In this document: one piece after another, positions 1 through 6,444 of the stretch
Position numbering within the stretch: position 1 is the first letter of the stretch
Layout: the number at the start of each line of letters is the position of its first letter
Source of the DNA: Tateyamaria sp. Alg231-49
Lineage (GTDB): Bacteria > Pseudomonadota > Alphaproteobacteria > Rhodobacterales > Rhodobacteraceae
NCBI RefSeq assembly: GCF_900143535.1
Contig: NZ_FRFA01000012.1
Coordinates: 1-64,000 of the forward strand
Reading direction: 5' to 3'
DNA: 64,000 nt
Notes under the pieces: generated by a model
What the model was told of the DNA's origin: nothing
Databases searched by the model: none
What the model saw: the letters and a program-made list of their open reading frames with translations, nothing else
Made by a program: the position numbers and the translations under genes

Positions 1-504
1 ATCTTGGACGATTACAGCCGCTACATCATCTCGTGGAAACTCTGCACCAACATGCGGACACAAGACGTGACGGACACGCTGGACTTGGCTTTGGAAGCAT
101 CCGGTTGCGATCAGGTTCACGTCATCCACAAGCCGCGTCTGCTCAGCGACAACGGATCCAGCTACGTCTCTGGAGAACTGGCTGAATGGTTGCAGGACAA
201 AGGCATGAAGCACTCTCGCGGCGCTCCATATCATCCTCAAACCCAAGGCAAGATCGAAAGGTGGCATCAGACCCTGAAGAACCGCATCCTGCTAGAAAAC
301 TACTTCTTACCGGGTGATCTCGAAGCCCAGATCGAAACCTTCGTCGATCATTACAATCACCAACGCTACCATGAAAGCTTGAACAACGTCACGCCCGCCA
401 ACGTCTACTTCGGCAGGGACAAAGCCATTCTACAGGAAAGAGAAAGGATCAAACGAAAGACACTCGAAGCGCGGCGCTTGCATCACGGACAACGCGCCGC
501 ATAA
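1..504 (+). CDS. IS3-family transposase (OrfB), C-terminal part
   Basis: This is the catalytic half of an IS3-family DDE transposase (rve integrase core). The frame is open to base 1, so the protein is cut by the window edge. All three catalytic acidic residues can be placed: the first Asp in the opening DDYSRY segment, the second in LLSDNGSSY, and the Glu in KIERWHQTLK, with the spacing expected of a DD(35)E enzyme. The tail after the core (PANVYFGRD, then a basic stretch) is typical of the family. Nothing in the visible part is broken, so the copy may be functional. In intact elements it would be made by frameshifting from an upstream OrfA, which cannot be checked here. Confidence 0.88.
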   Translation: MLDDYSRYIISWKLCTNMRTQDVTDTLDLALEASGCDQVHVIHKPRLLSDNGSSYVSGELAEWLQDKGMKHSRGAPYHPQTQGKIERWHQTLKNRILLENYFLPGDLEAQIETFVDHYNHQRYHESLNNVTPANVYFGRDKAILQERERIKRKTLEARRLHHGQRAA

Positions 505-578
505 TGCAACCAACCAGATGAGCCAAACTCTCTCTTAGTTCAAGCCGCCATTGGTTCCAAAAACCCTGACGACGGACA
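1..578 (+). mobile_element. IS3-family insertion sequence, right end
   Basis: Only the right part of the element lies in the window; the left end and upstream frame are outside. The transposase stops at 504, and about 74 non-coding bases follow. I place the outer end at about 578 because it finishes in CA, as IS3-family ends do, and because a reading frame of an unrelated SDR gene resumes exactly there. The end position is an inference; no partner inverted repeat is visible. Confidence 0.6.
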
Positions 579-724
579 GTGCGCTTTATGGCCCCACAGG
601 GATGATGCAAACTGGCGGACCAGTTGGAAAGGGCACGCTAAATCCGCACGCCTATGACAAGGCAGTCATGGAAAAGCTGTGGGACGTGTCAGAAGAGGCG
701 ACGGGATTCCGTTGGAACTTCTGA
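579..724 (+). pseudogene. 3' remnant of a short-chain dehydrogenase/reductase gene
   Basis: Starting exactly at the inferred IS end, a frame of about 48 codons runs to a TGA at 722-724. It reads like the C-terminus of retinol-dehydrogenase-type SDR proteins: ALYGPTG, then GGPVGKG, a PHAYD segment and a final LWDVSEEATGFRW. No start codon or Rossmann part is present, so this is what is left after the IS insertion or a deletion. The rest of the gene, if it survives, lies left of the window. The family call rests on the C-terminal pattern only. Confidence 0.6.
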
Positions 725-1565
725 CGCCTCGCCGGCGTCCGCTTTGCTGCCAAACCGGCATGTCGCACCATCACTTCATCACAAAGTGCTCAGCGGAAAG
801 ACCGGACCTTGGCTGCGGATGCCTAGCGGGTGCTTTTCGCAACAAAAAGCGGAATGATCTGGATGCAAATTAAAGCATGGGGGTGCGTGACGTTGGTTGT
901 CTGGATGCCAGCAGGTAGCGCACGTCGTCGGGATGGACGCTAAGGTTAGAAACATGAAAGAGGCAGCCGGGGATTGCGGCCCGGTTTCCAATCATCAGTG
1001 CGGGTCATGCGACCAACGAATAGGTCTGAACCACAGCCTCAATCTCTTTGATTTACTGATATAGGTCGCTTGGGCGTTCGATCTTGAAGACAGTTTTAGT
1101 TTCTGACGCATCAAACATGCCCACCTTCATTGGACAGGGTGAATAGACGTAAAATCGGCAGCTGTGTTGCCGCCAACTCCCCGGATCTGACGCCAAACTG
1201 AGGCTGGTCCGAATTCGCCTGACACCCCCAAACAGTTTCTTCGGACCATGACTTCTGATAAGTTATTGAGAAATAAAACTGGGGGGAACATGCGACAGAA
1301 ATTTTTTGGTGAGCGCCGCTGTCGGAGCCGTATCGGGGGCGATCAAGAAAAACGATCGTCGCGACAATTTCAAAAACCACCACAGAAAGGGAAAGAAAAA
1401 TCGTCGGTAATGGAAGAGACGGTCGGATTTTGATCAATCGCTTTGTTTGAAGCGCGTCCAAAAGCCGTTTCTGCCTCGTCGTTGAACGCCTAGGGTTCCT
1501 AATTCTGCTAGCAATTTGCGTGAAATCAAACACGACGCGCAGGGAGCTGTAGGTTTGAAAGAATG
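725..1565. other. Gene-poor stretch, possibly decayed coding sequence
   Basis: I find no convincing gene here. On the minus strand, 1053-1130 reads MKVGMFDASETKTVFKIERP up to a TAA, and the same frame stays open for 15 more codons (IKEIEAVVQTYSLVA) before a second stop. That looks like the broken end of a protein I cannot name. A 153-codon minus-strand frame at 1111-1572 has no ribosome-binding site and unlikely composition, and I do not regard it as real. Confidence 0.4.
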
Positions 1566-1629
1566 GTCGCATCTCTGAATTGGATGCGACTTAAACACCC
1601 TCAGTCGACCCTCTTACGTTCGACTGAGG
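1566..1629 (+). promoter_or_regulatory. Two adjacent perfect hairpins upstream of the 1652 gene
   Basis: GTCGCATC at 1566-1573 pairs perfectly with GATGCGAC at 1583-1590. Immediately after, CCTCAGTCGA at 1599-1608 pairs perfectly with TCGACTGAGG at 1620-1629. The second hairpin ends 22 bases before the start codon at 1652, so both would lie in the leader if transcription starts upstream. No T-run follows, so they are not typical terminators. A leader structure or a protein-binding site are both possible. Confidence 0.5.
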
Positions 1630-1651
1630 CACGTGCAATGGGAGCATTCCA

Positions 1652-2128
1652 ATGAACAAGGGTACGATTTTTGCGTTGATTGCGGGCGGTGTCGTGATCG
1701 CAGCAGTGTTTTGGCTGAACCAACCAGAGCCTGCGCCAAAGACGCCGCAGGAGCGACTGGAAGAAGCTGCGGAAACGGCGGCAGCCGCCTTAAAGGATGC
1801 GGGCGAAGCTATTTCAGATGGGGCGGCAGAGACTGCCGAGAATTTGAAATCAAGTGCAGAGGAAACCGCAGCAGACCTTGCTCAAAGCGTTGCGCTCACG
1901 GCCGAAGCCGCCAAAGCAGAGGCAACCCGCCTCTCAGACGCTTGGGAAAACACCGGAATCTTTACCGAAGAAGGCTTTAGTTATGAAAATGCTATCAAAG
2001 CCGTAAACGACAGCTCTCTCGATGAGGCCACAAAAACGAAGATCGTGACTTTGCTGGAGCAGATCCACCAAACGCCCGCACTATTCGAAGAGAAAATGAA
2101 AGAAATCCGCGACGTTCTGAAAAAGTAA
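1652..2128 (+). CDS. Membrane-anchored, alanine/glutamate-rich helical protein
   Basis: I do not recognise a named family. The 158-residue protein starts with one hydrophobic segment (about residues 4-22), which acts as a signal anchor or uncleaved signal peptide. Residues 30-105 are dominated by Ala, Glu, Lys and Asp with repeated AAETAAAAL / AEETAADL-like heptads, predicting a long amphipathic helix or coiled coil in the periplasm. The last 50 residues are a more ordinary globular or helical segment ending in lysines. GGGAG 11 bases before the ATG supports the start. Two hairpins precede the gene. The helical repeats recall LEA-like or apolipoprotein-like periplasmic proteins, but that is composition only. 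Confidence 0.75.
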   Translation: MNKGTIFALIAGGVVIAAVFWLNQPEPAPKTPQERLEEAAETAAAALKDAGEAISDGAAETAENLKSSAEETAADLAQSVALTAEAAKAEATRLSDAWENTGIFTEEGFSYENAIKAVNDSSLDEATKTKIVTLLEQIHQTPALFEEKMKEIRDVLKK

Positions 2129-2138
2129 ATACGGCCTC

Positions 2139-2395
2139 GGTTGCTCCGTCAGGTGAAACGGCCTTGAGGCGGGCTGACGTCGCCGCCGGGGTCTCACCAC
2201 CGATCTCGCGTACCATCTGGGTAGCCTCGTCGAGTGTCATCTCGCTGGCGGCGCCAATCTCCGTGTCCTCCCGCCCCGGTACCCGTGCGACACTTAGAAC
2301 TCCGAACGCCTTTACGCAGCAGGAAGAGCGTCGCGTTTGAAAACATTCGACAGGTCGACCTTGGCTTTCTTAGAGATGGTACGGGCCGCACTTGT
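2139..2395 (-). pseudogene. Decayed coding stretch with a frameshift, unidentified
   Basis: On the minus strand a frame reading AARTISKKAKVDLSNVFKRD ends in a TAA near 2320. If the frame is shifted there, it continues KAFGVLSVARVPG and then TLDEATQMVREIGGETPAAT towards 2139. Together these look like one protein C-terminus broken by a frameshift. No start codon or ribosome-binding site is visible, and a TGA precedes the first part. The stretch lies directly downstream of the tRNA-Gly gene, outside the putative island. I cannot assign a family. Confidence 0.35.
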
Positions 2396-2493
2396 TCAAA
2401 ACTGGTTCAAAATGTCTTGGACAGGCTTCGAACATGGAACAGGCGGATTTCGAACCGACTTGAGTTAGGTCATTGTTTTTTTGAGAAGGTTTT

Positions 2494-2567
2494 TGGAGCG
2501 GGCGGCGGGAATCGAACCCGCGTCATTAGCTTGGAAGGCTAAGGTCTTACCACTACACAACGCCCGC
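2494..2567 (-). tRNA. tRNA-Gly (anticodon UCC)
   Basis: The minus strand from 2567 folds as a complete cloverleaf. The 7-base acceptor GCGGGCG pairs with CGCCCGC, followed by a U discriminator and an encoded CCA at 2494-2496. The anticodon stem TTAGC/GCTAA holds the loop CTTCCAA (anticodon UCC, Gly), and the T-loop contains GGTTCGATTCC. A promoter with TTGACG and TAGCTG lies just upstream (2581-2609). The 5' half of this gene is duplicated at 21556-21611 beside an integrase gene, which marks it as the likely attachment site of the island to its right. Confidence 0.95.
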
Positions 2568-2573
2568 TCAACG
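2518..2573. repeat. Left copy of a tRNA-Gly attachment repeat (att)
   Basis: Bases 2518-2573 match 21556-21611 with two differences (at 2522 and 2530); 2531-2573 is identical over 43 bases. The repeat covers the tRNA from the anticodon arm to its 5' end plus six flanking bases. The two copies are 19,038 bases apart in the same orientation, and an intact tyrosine recombinase gene lies just inside the right copy. This is the signature of site-specific integration in a tRNA gene. Confidence 0.75.
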
Positions 2574-2580
2574 AAAACAG

Positions 2581-2609
2581 CAGCTAATCCACTGTATTGC
2601 TAACGTCAA
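2581..2609 (-). promoter_or_regulatory. Promoter of tRNA-Gly
   Basis: On the minus strand, TTGACG (2604-2609) and TAGCTG (2581-2586) are separated by 17 bases, and the -10 hexamer lies 14 bases before the tRNA 5' end. Exactly the same hexamer spacing and tRNA distance occur at the truncated right copy (21619-21647), although the spacer sequences differ. That strongly supports both as real promoters. Confidence 0.65.
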
Positions 2610-2660
2610 GTCCAGTCTAGTTGAGTTCAAGCTATACGTAGTTTTGCGACCTAAATCCTA

Positions 2661-2713
2661 GCAATTGGCTGTTAATCAATTGGTCGTAGGTTCGATCCCT
2701 ACCGCCGGAGCCA
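2661..2713 (+). pseudogene. 3' half of a tRNA-Asn gene (GUU)
   Basis: From 2661 the sequence holds an anticodon arm (loop CTGTTAA at 2669-2675), a variable region, a T-arm (GTAGGTTCGATCCCTAC) and an acceptor 3' strand CGCCGGA-G-CCA, as in tRNA-Asn(GUU). No D-arm or matching 5' acceptor strand TCCGGCG exists upstream, so it cannot fold as a tRNA. A tRNA 3' fragment is the usual scar of an element that integrates at a tRNA 3' end. Here it may belong to an older integration, independent of the tRNA-Gly event. Confidence 0.75.
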
Positions 2714-2717
2714 CAAT

Positions 2718-2769
2718 CTCTCTTAGATAACAAGAGAGTAACAAGCCGCCCCTAGGTGCGGCTTTTGTT
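2718..2769 (+). terminator. Hairpin plus rho-independent terminator after the tRNA-Asn fragment
   Basis: CTCTCTT (2718-2724) pairs with AAGAGAG (2732-2738). It is followed by AAGCCGC (2743-2749) pairing with GCGGCTT (2758-2764), whose closing T's continue into TTTTGTTTT. The second hairpin is a good intrinsic terminator, and its position is natural for a tRNA gene reading rightwards. Confidence 0.7.
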
Positions 2770-2905
2770 TTCTGCAACATCTCTGCAACATGGCGATTGG
2801 ACCAAAGTCCGTCGTTAGCTGCCCTGGAATATCTCTTTTCGATGGTGCGCCAGCCGTTCTCGGTGCTTGTCCGTTAGCGTAATTGGGTTGACCCATCGCA
2901 GCTCT

Positions 2906-3316
2906 TCAACTGCTGATGTACTCAGCGCGGTCGAGAAGGCGGGCAACCCGAGCAAGGGTGAAGCTGGTTTCGGCAATGACCTCATCCGCGTCATCCGGGG
3001 GGTCAACGACTTCGTAGAGGTTCAAGTGCCCCGGAAGAGTTGAATCGCATCCGCCATACCGAAACTCGATCCCTTGAGCAGATGAGAAGGCGCCCGTCCC
3101 AACATTGTAGATCAGGGCGTTCTCGACATCGAACAAGTGCTCCGATCGCACTGGCTCCATATAGGTGGCGCGAATGAAACAACCGTTCGGCAACTTCTGC
3201 AGTGCCGTCCTCAGAGCGGAACGAGCCTCCAGAAGATCACCTTTTGGCTGGAGCGGAAGTCGCCGCGGCGACCAGAGTTCAACTCGATTTTTTGATGATC
3301 TTACGTGTGATTTCAT
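2906..3316 (-). CDS. Hypothetical protein, possibly frameshifted near its end
   Basis: A 136-residue protein of unknown family: MKSHVRSSKNRVELWSP at the start, a middle part with YNVGTGAFSSAQGIEFRYGG, and an acidic C-terminus. The start is well supported by GGAGGA about 11 bases upstream of the ATG at 3316. The frame stops at 2906, but an overlapping minus-strand frame reads on as VEELRWVNPITLTDKHRERL to a stop at 2815. Its composition is coding-like, so the original protein may have been about 30 residues longer and lost its end by a frameshift near 2906-2930. It lies in the degraded left part of the island next to phage or plasmid-type fragments. Confidence 0.6.
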   Translation of the reverse strand: MKSHVRSSKNRVELWSPRRLPLQPKGDLLEARSALRTALQKLPNGCFIRATYMEPVRSEHLFDVENALIYNVGTGAFSSAQGIEFRYGGCDSTLPGHLNLYEVVDPPDDADEVIAETSFTLARVARLLDRAEYISS

Positions 3317-3473
3317 ATTAGTCTATCCTCCGGGCGAGTAGCATGGCGATCACCATTCATCCACCTTGATGACGCGGCGCACCCACGGAACACCGGTCTC
3401 CTGAGAAGGTCAATTTGGCAAAAATGACAACTCGTAGATGAATGCGCAAATCACCGTCCGTCCTGACACGTTA

Positions 3474-3590
3474 TCACGCCGCAGTTGTGTTAAATTCTCG
3501 CTGGATTTCCAACCAGCGCTCCTCACCATTCTTGGCTAGCCACACGGCTTTGGCCCACAACTATTCCCGGTCTCCACGCAGCATCCCTAA
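3474..3590 (-). pseudogene. Fragment of a VapE/DUF5906-type phage primase-associated protein
   Basis: The minus strand reads MLRGDRE, an in-frame TAG, then LWAKAVWLAKNGEERWLEIQ and on to a TGA at 3474. The pattern LRGDREQLWAEA..., followed by a short amphipathic stretch with WWLE, is characteristic of the C-terminal part of virulence-associated E / DUF5906 proteins of phages and mobile islands. Only about 39 codons survive and they contain a stop, so the gene is dead. It indicates that a satellite-prophage-like element was once here. Confidence 0.5.
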
Positions 3591-3611
3591 ATCGAGAGAG
3601 CTGATTTCCGC

Positions 3612-3884
3612 TTAGAGAAGGCTGTCTTCGTCATGCGGTTCATCGTACTCACTCTGGATTGCCTGCGCGGCCCTTTTGAGCAGCGCTGCCGCTTCCCTAG
3701 TTTCAGAAAACCCTGGCTTTCCATCCAGTTGAGAATGGTAAGCTTGAACTTCGATACTGAGACGCAAAAGTTCCGCATAAGCTACGCCCTCCCAGCCATC
3801 TCCAACCAACAGTTCTGCCTGAATTCTGGTGTCGACACGTCGCCATGAAGCTTTGATTTGGCCGTTGTTGTCTCGCTTGATCAT
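3612..3884 (-). CDS. Small hypothetical protein
   Basis: A 90-residue protein without a recognised family. It begins MIKRDNNGQIKASWRRVDTR (beta-strand-like, polar). Residues 40-75 form an amphipathic helix, and the end is strongly acidic (EYDEPHDEDSLL). AAAGGAAAC lies 8-9 bases before the ATG, a good ribosome-binding site. It is divergent from the ribbon-helix-helix gene at 3958, and the 73-base AT-rich gap between them probably holds both promoters. Small acidic genes opposite a DNA-binding regulator are common in mobile elements. A function cannot be given. Confidence 0.65.
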   Translation of the reverse strand: MIKRDNNGQIKASWRRVDTRIQAELLVGDGWEGVAYAELLRLSIEVQAYHSQLDGKPGFSETREAAALLKRAAQAIQSEYDEPHDEDSLL

Positions 3885-3957
3885 CGTTTGTTTCCTTTTA
3901 GTTTGATATTCGTGATTTTTCGTTTACATAAATAAGCAAATCGCGGAGGTCAAGCAG

Positions 3958-4179
3958 ATGGCGTTACTGGAAACACGTAAACGAGGACGACCGCGCAAGA
4001 GTGAGGTCATGGATACGCTTGCCGTGCGTCTACCGGAGGACATTGTATCGAAGATAGACAAATACATGGCCGAACTTCAGGAACAGTTTCCGGGTTTAAC
4101 TGTCACTCGCGCTGATGCCGTTCGGCAGCTACTAATAGCTGGGCTGAAGGCCGAAAAATCGAAACGCTCAAAAATTTGA
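3958..4179 (+). CDS. Ribbon-helix-helix (CopG/Arc-type) DNA-binding protein
   Basis: A 73-residue protein. The N-terminal segment KRGRPRKSE resembles an AT-hook. It is followed by TLAVRLPEDIVSKIDKYM (the beta-strand and first helix of a ribbon-helix-helix fold) and TRADAVRQLLIAGL (the second helix). GGAGG 9 bases before the ATG supports the start. Such short regulators usually repress their own promoter in plasmids, toxin-antitoxin loci or integrated elements. No toxin is adjacent: the next gene on the right is a broken transposase, and the divergent neighbour at 3612-3884 is not a recognised toxin. An autoregulator of the former element is the simplest reading. Confidence 0.8.
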   Translation: MALLETRKRGRPRKSEVMDTLAVRLPEDIVSKIDKYMAELQEQFPGLTVTRADAVRQLLIAGLKAEKSKRSKI

Positions 4180-4276
4180 CCAGAATATCATAATTTATCA
4201 TGAAATCAATATATTGGCACTTCGGCTAAGCTACTTCCAGATCGCGTCACTACTAGTGCTTGCCTAGTGTCAGGAC

Positions 4277-4832
4277 TCATAGCCAGTAAATGACGAGTAC
4301 AGCGAGAGCGATGGCGGATAAGAAGACTTTGGGACATCTGTCGTATCGGGTTGCGACGCGCCGCCAATCCTTCAGCCTGCCGAACATGATTGCGATCCTG
4401 TTACGCCTTTTGTATCGACGCTTGTCGTACTTCACAGTTTTCATGCGCTGTTTTCGACTGGGGATACAAGCGCGTATCCCCTTGTCTTTCAATGCGTCTC
4501 TGAACCAGTCGGCGTCATAGCCGCGGTCACCGAGCAGCCAATCGACATTCGGCAGGCTGCTGAGCAACGCCCGCGCTCCGATGTAGTCGCTTACCTGATC
4601 AGCCGTGACGAACAGGTTGAGCGGTCGGCCCTGGCTGTCGGAAATGGCGTGCAGCTTGGTGTTCATGCCGCCTTTCCCGCGACCGATGAGGCGTCCACGC
4701 CCCCTTTTTTACGCCCATGCTGGTCGCCGTGCGGTGTGCCTTCAGGTACGTTGCGTCGATCATCACAGTCTTCTTTTCGCCGTGCTCTGCGGCCAGACCT
4801 GCCATCATCCGTGCGAAGATAACTATTCCCAA
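4277..4832 (-). pseudogene. IS5-family transposase, truncated and frameshifted
   Basis: The first frame carries VIFARMMAGLAAE and TVMIDATYLKAHRTAT (first catalytic Asp). A frame change at the C5T6 run around 4700-4710 is needed to reach GGMNTKLHAISDSQGRPL and LLGDRGYDADWF (second Asp). Three defects are visible. The N-terminal ~70 residues are missing and replaced by unrelated sequence, a frameshift splits the rest, and the Glu normally found in RNRIEIMFGRLKDWRR is Ala here. Some IS5-group elements use programmed frameshifting, but the lost N-terminus and catalytic Glu argue for a dead copy. Confidence 0.85.
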
Positions 4833-4996
4833 GGTATTGTTTGGGCCGGGTCTTCTTCTTCGTCAATGCCCCGACTCTCGGGCCAGTCAATGGTTACGTC
4901 CTTTTCGCAGGCTTCCGAGTAAGTACCGTGCTCTCGGAATTCCTCTAAACACTTCTGGATCGGATCGTTCTTGCGTGCCGAGATAAGTTCGGTCAC
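4823..4996 (-). other. Unidentified coding remnant between the IS5 and EamA fragments
   Basis: A minus-strand frame of 57 codons from a GTG at 4996 reads VTELISARKNDPIQKCLEEF, then HGTYSEACEKDVTIDWPESR and an acidic end DEEEDPAQTIPWE. Its composition is that of real protein, unlike a random frame, but it is open upstream and has no ribosome-binding site. It is probably the C-terminal part of a gene whose remainder was deleted when the EamA gene was cut. I cannot name the family. Confidence 0.35.
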
Positions 4997-5023
4997 TTTT
5001 GCGCAAGCTCTCTTTTGCTTCGT

Positions 5024-5409
5024 TTCAGGGCCCCCATGACCGTGACCATAAATGGGGCAACAAATGTAATGGCGACAGCATCGGCGAGCGGTACATAGCT
5101 CACCCCAACAATGAACACTGTGGCAGAACAGGCGGCGAGCACACCGCGTCCGATTTGCAGTTTGGGGTTGGATGAGATCAGCACCGATCTACCCCGGATG
5201 GCGATCAGGACAACGACGCCAAAAAACAGTCCAAGTTGGCGAAACCACACGATCTGTATGGGGTGAACTGTCTCGGTAAGGAACTTCCCCATCGTGTCCA
5301 CACCCGAAAACAGAAACATGCCCAACGCCATGAGAGCAACGCCTCGCATACTGTCCGTTCGCCTCATCAATGGCACTGATTTTCTTGGTATGATTGGGGT
5401 GATCGCCAT
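5024..5409 (-). pseudogene. EamA/DMT-type transporter, N-terminal third only
   Basis: From a start near 5409 (alternatives at 5367 and 5349) the protein shows the first three or four membrane segments of a drug/metabolite-transporter family member: MRGVALMALGMFLFSGVD, then HPIQIVWFRQLGLFFGVVVL, and LAACSATVFIVGVSYVPLAD with AITFVAPF. The homology ends after about 120 residues at VTVMGAL; the usual length is about 290-300. The following residues KRSKRELAQK and the stop at 4993 belong to foreign sequence. The gene was truncated by the same rearrangement that joined it to the unidentified fragment at 4823-4996. Confidence 0.7.
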
Positions 5410-5543
5410 TGCAGACTTCCAATGAGTAGGCCGCTCACCGGACCTTCCAAGAACTGTTACGCTCCAACGCCAAGCCGGTCCATTATTGTTTTGCGGCGTC
5501 ACTTGTAACTTGGCCAAGCAGCCTGCAGACAGAAAAAGGAATC

Positions 5544-6221
5544 CTACTCCACCCGTGCCTGAAGCGCAGCACACACGGTCTCCATCGCCGGCCTCAGTGC
5601 TTCGAGTGAGGGTTTGACATATCGCTGCCCTGTGATTGAAAGCGGGGTGTGGTTCAGCAAGCGGCCAACGATTTCTTCCAACACACCAGCCTCCATTGCA
5701 ACAGTGGCGAACGTGCGCCGGTGTGCATGTGGGCTCCACTCAAGCCGTTTCGCATTTGTAATGTGCCCCGACTGGGATTTGGGCGACGGAAACACCCAGG
5801 TGCGGCTGAGCCCGCGCAAGGGCGCCAGGATCTCATGATGTACTTGCAGGATCGGAAGATTAAAGCTGCGGCCGTTCTTGGTCATCGGAAGATGAATATG
5901 ATCTTCATGCACGTTCTTCCAATCCAGCGTGAACGCCTCTGACTTACGCAAGCCCGTGAATAGGATGAACCCGAAAAAGGCACTATGGATGGGATTGTCG
6001 AGCGCCTCGACAGTCTCCCGCCACTTCGGAAGATCCTCAATGATCTCCCCTTTCGGGTGCTCTTCAAACCACTCGATGGCCATGGTCGGGCATTCCGGCA
6101 GATCATGCACACGCCGTGCGTGGTTCCAGACCGTCCGGAAGTACTTCAGCAAATGGTTGGCGGCCGAGGGCGTACTGGCCAATGAGCGATGTCGGTCTGC
6201 CACCATCGATTTGGATATCTC
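5544..6221 (-). pseudogene. Tyrosine recombinase (integrase), N-terminally truncated
   Basis: About 225 residues align closely with residues 133-358 of the intact integrase at 20365-21441: EISKSM against EITKAM at the left edge, then DLPECPTMAIEW, LFTGLRKSEA (catalytic Arg), SPHAHRRTFAT (His and Arg), VGRLLNHTPLSIT and the Tyr in GQRYVKPS. All catalytic-domain residues are kept, but the N-terminal arm-binding and core-binding parts are missing. At 6221 the homology stops abruptly and sbcB sequence begins. No start codon with a ribosome-binding site is present. It is a relic of a second, related element nested in or next to the present island. Confidence 0.85.
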
Positions 6222-6222
6222 A

Positions 6223-6331
6223 CCCGCTCGGTTTCATTGAAGTCATCATCCGTCAGGATGGCTGCAAACTGAACCGGTTGGTCAAACGCTGGCGAGGTTC
6301 CGGTTGTTTCAAAATCATAGAAGACAAACAT
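6223..6331 (-). pseudogene. sbcB: 5' fragment of exodeoxyribonuclease I gene
   Basis: From the ATG at 6331, preceded by AAAGGA, the frame reads MFVFYDFETTGTSPAFDQPV, then QFAAILTDDDFNETERV. This is the start of exodeoxyribonuclease I (SbcB), including the Exo I motif DFET of the DEDD nuclease fold. After about 36 codons the sequence becomes the integrase remnant in another frame. The remaining ~440 residues of the nuclease are absent. The promoter and start are intact, so a short chimeric peptide could still be made. Confidence 0.8.
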
Positions 6332-6444
6332 AGCTTTATCCTTTGTTAAAGCCCGAGTCCCCATGCTGCAGCCGGCATATGTTTAGACGACACCTTTAGG
6401 TCGTCTCTTGAATTCAAGTGGGCAAGACGGAATTGTGCCATGCG

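Noticed and set aside
1111-1572. A 153-codon minus-strand frame left of the hairpins
   Set aside because: No ribosome-binding site, unusual composition, and the region contains stops and remnants in other frames. Not distinguishable from chance.
4277-4832. Programmed frameshifting in the IS5 transposase
   Set aside because: The homopolymer run at 4700-4710 would allow slippage, but the N-terminal part is missing and the catalytic Glu is Ala, so the copy is dead in any case.
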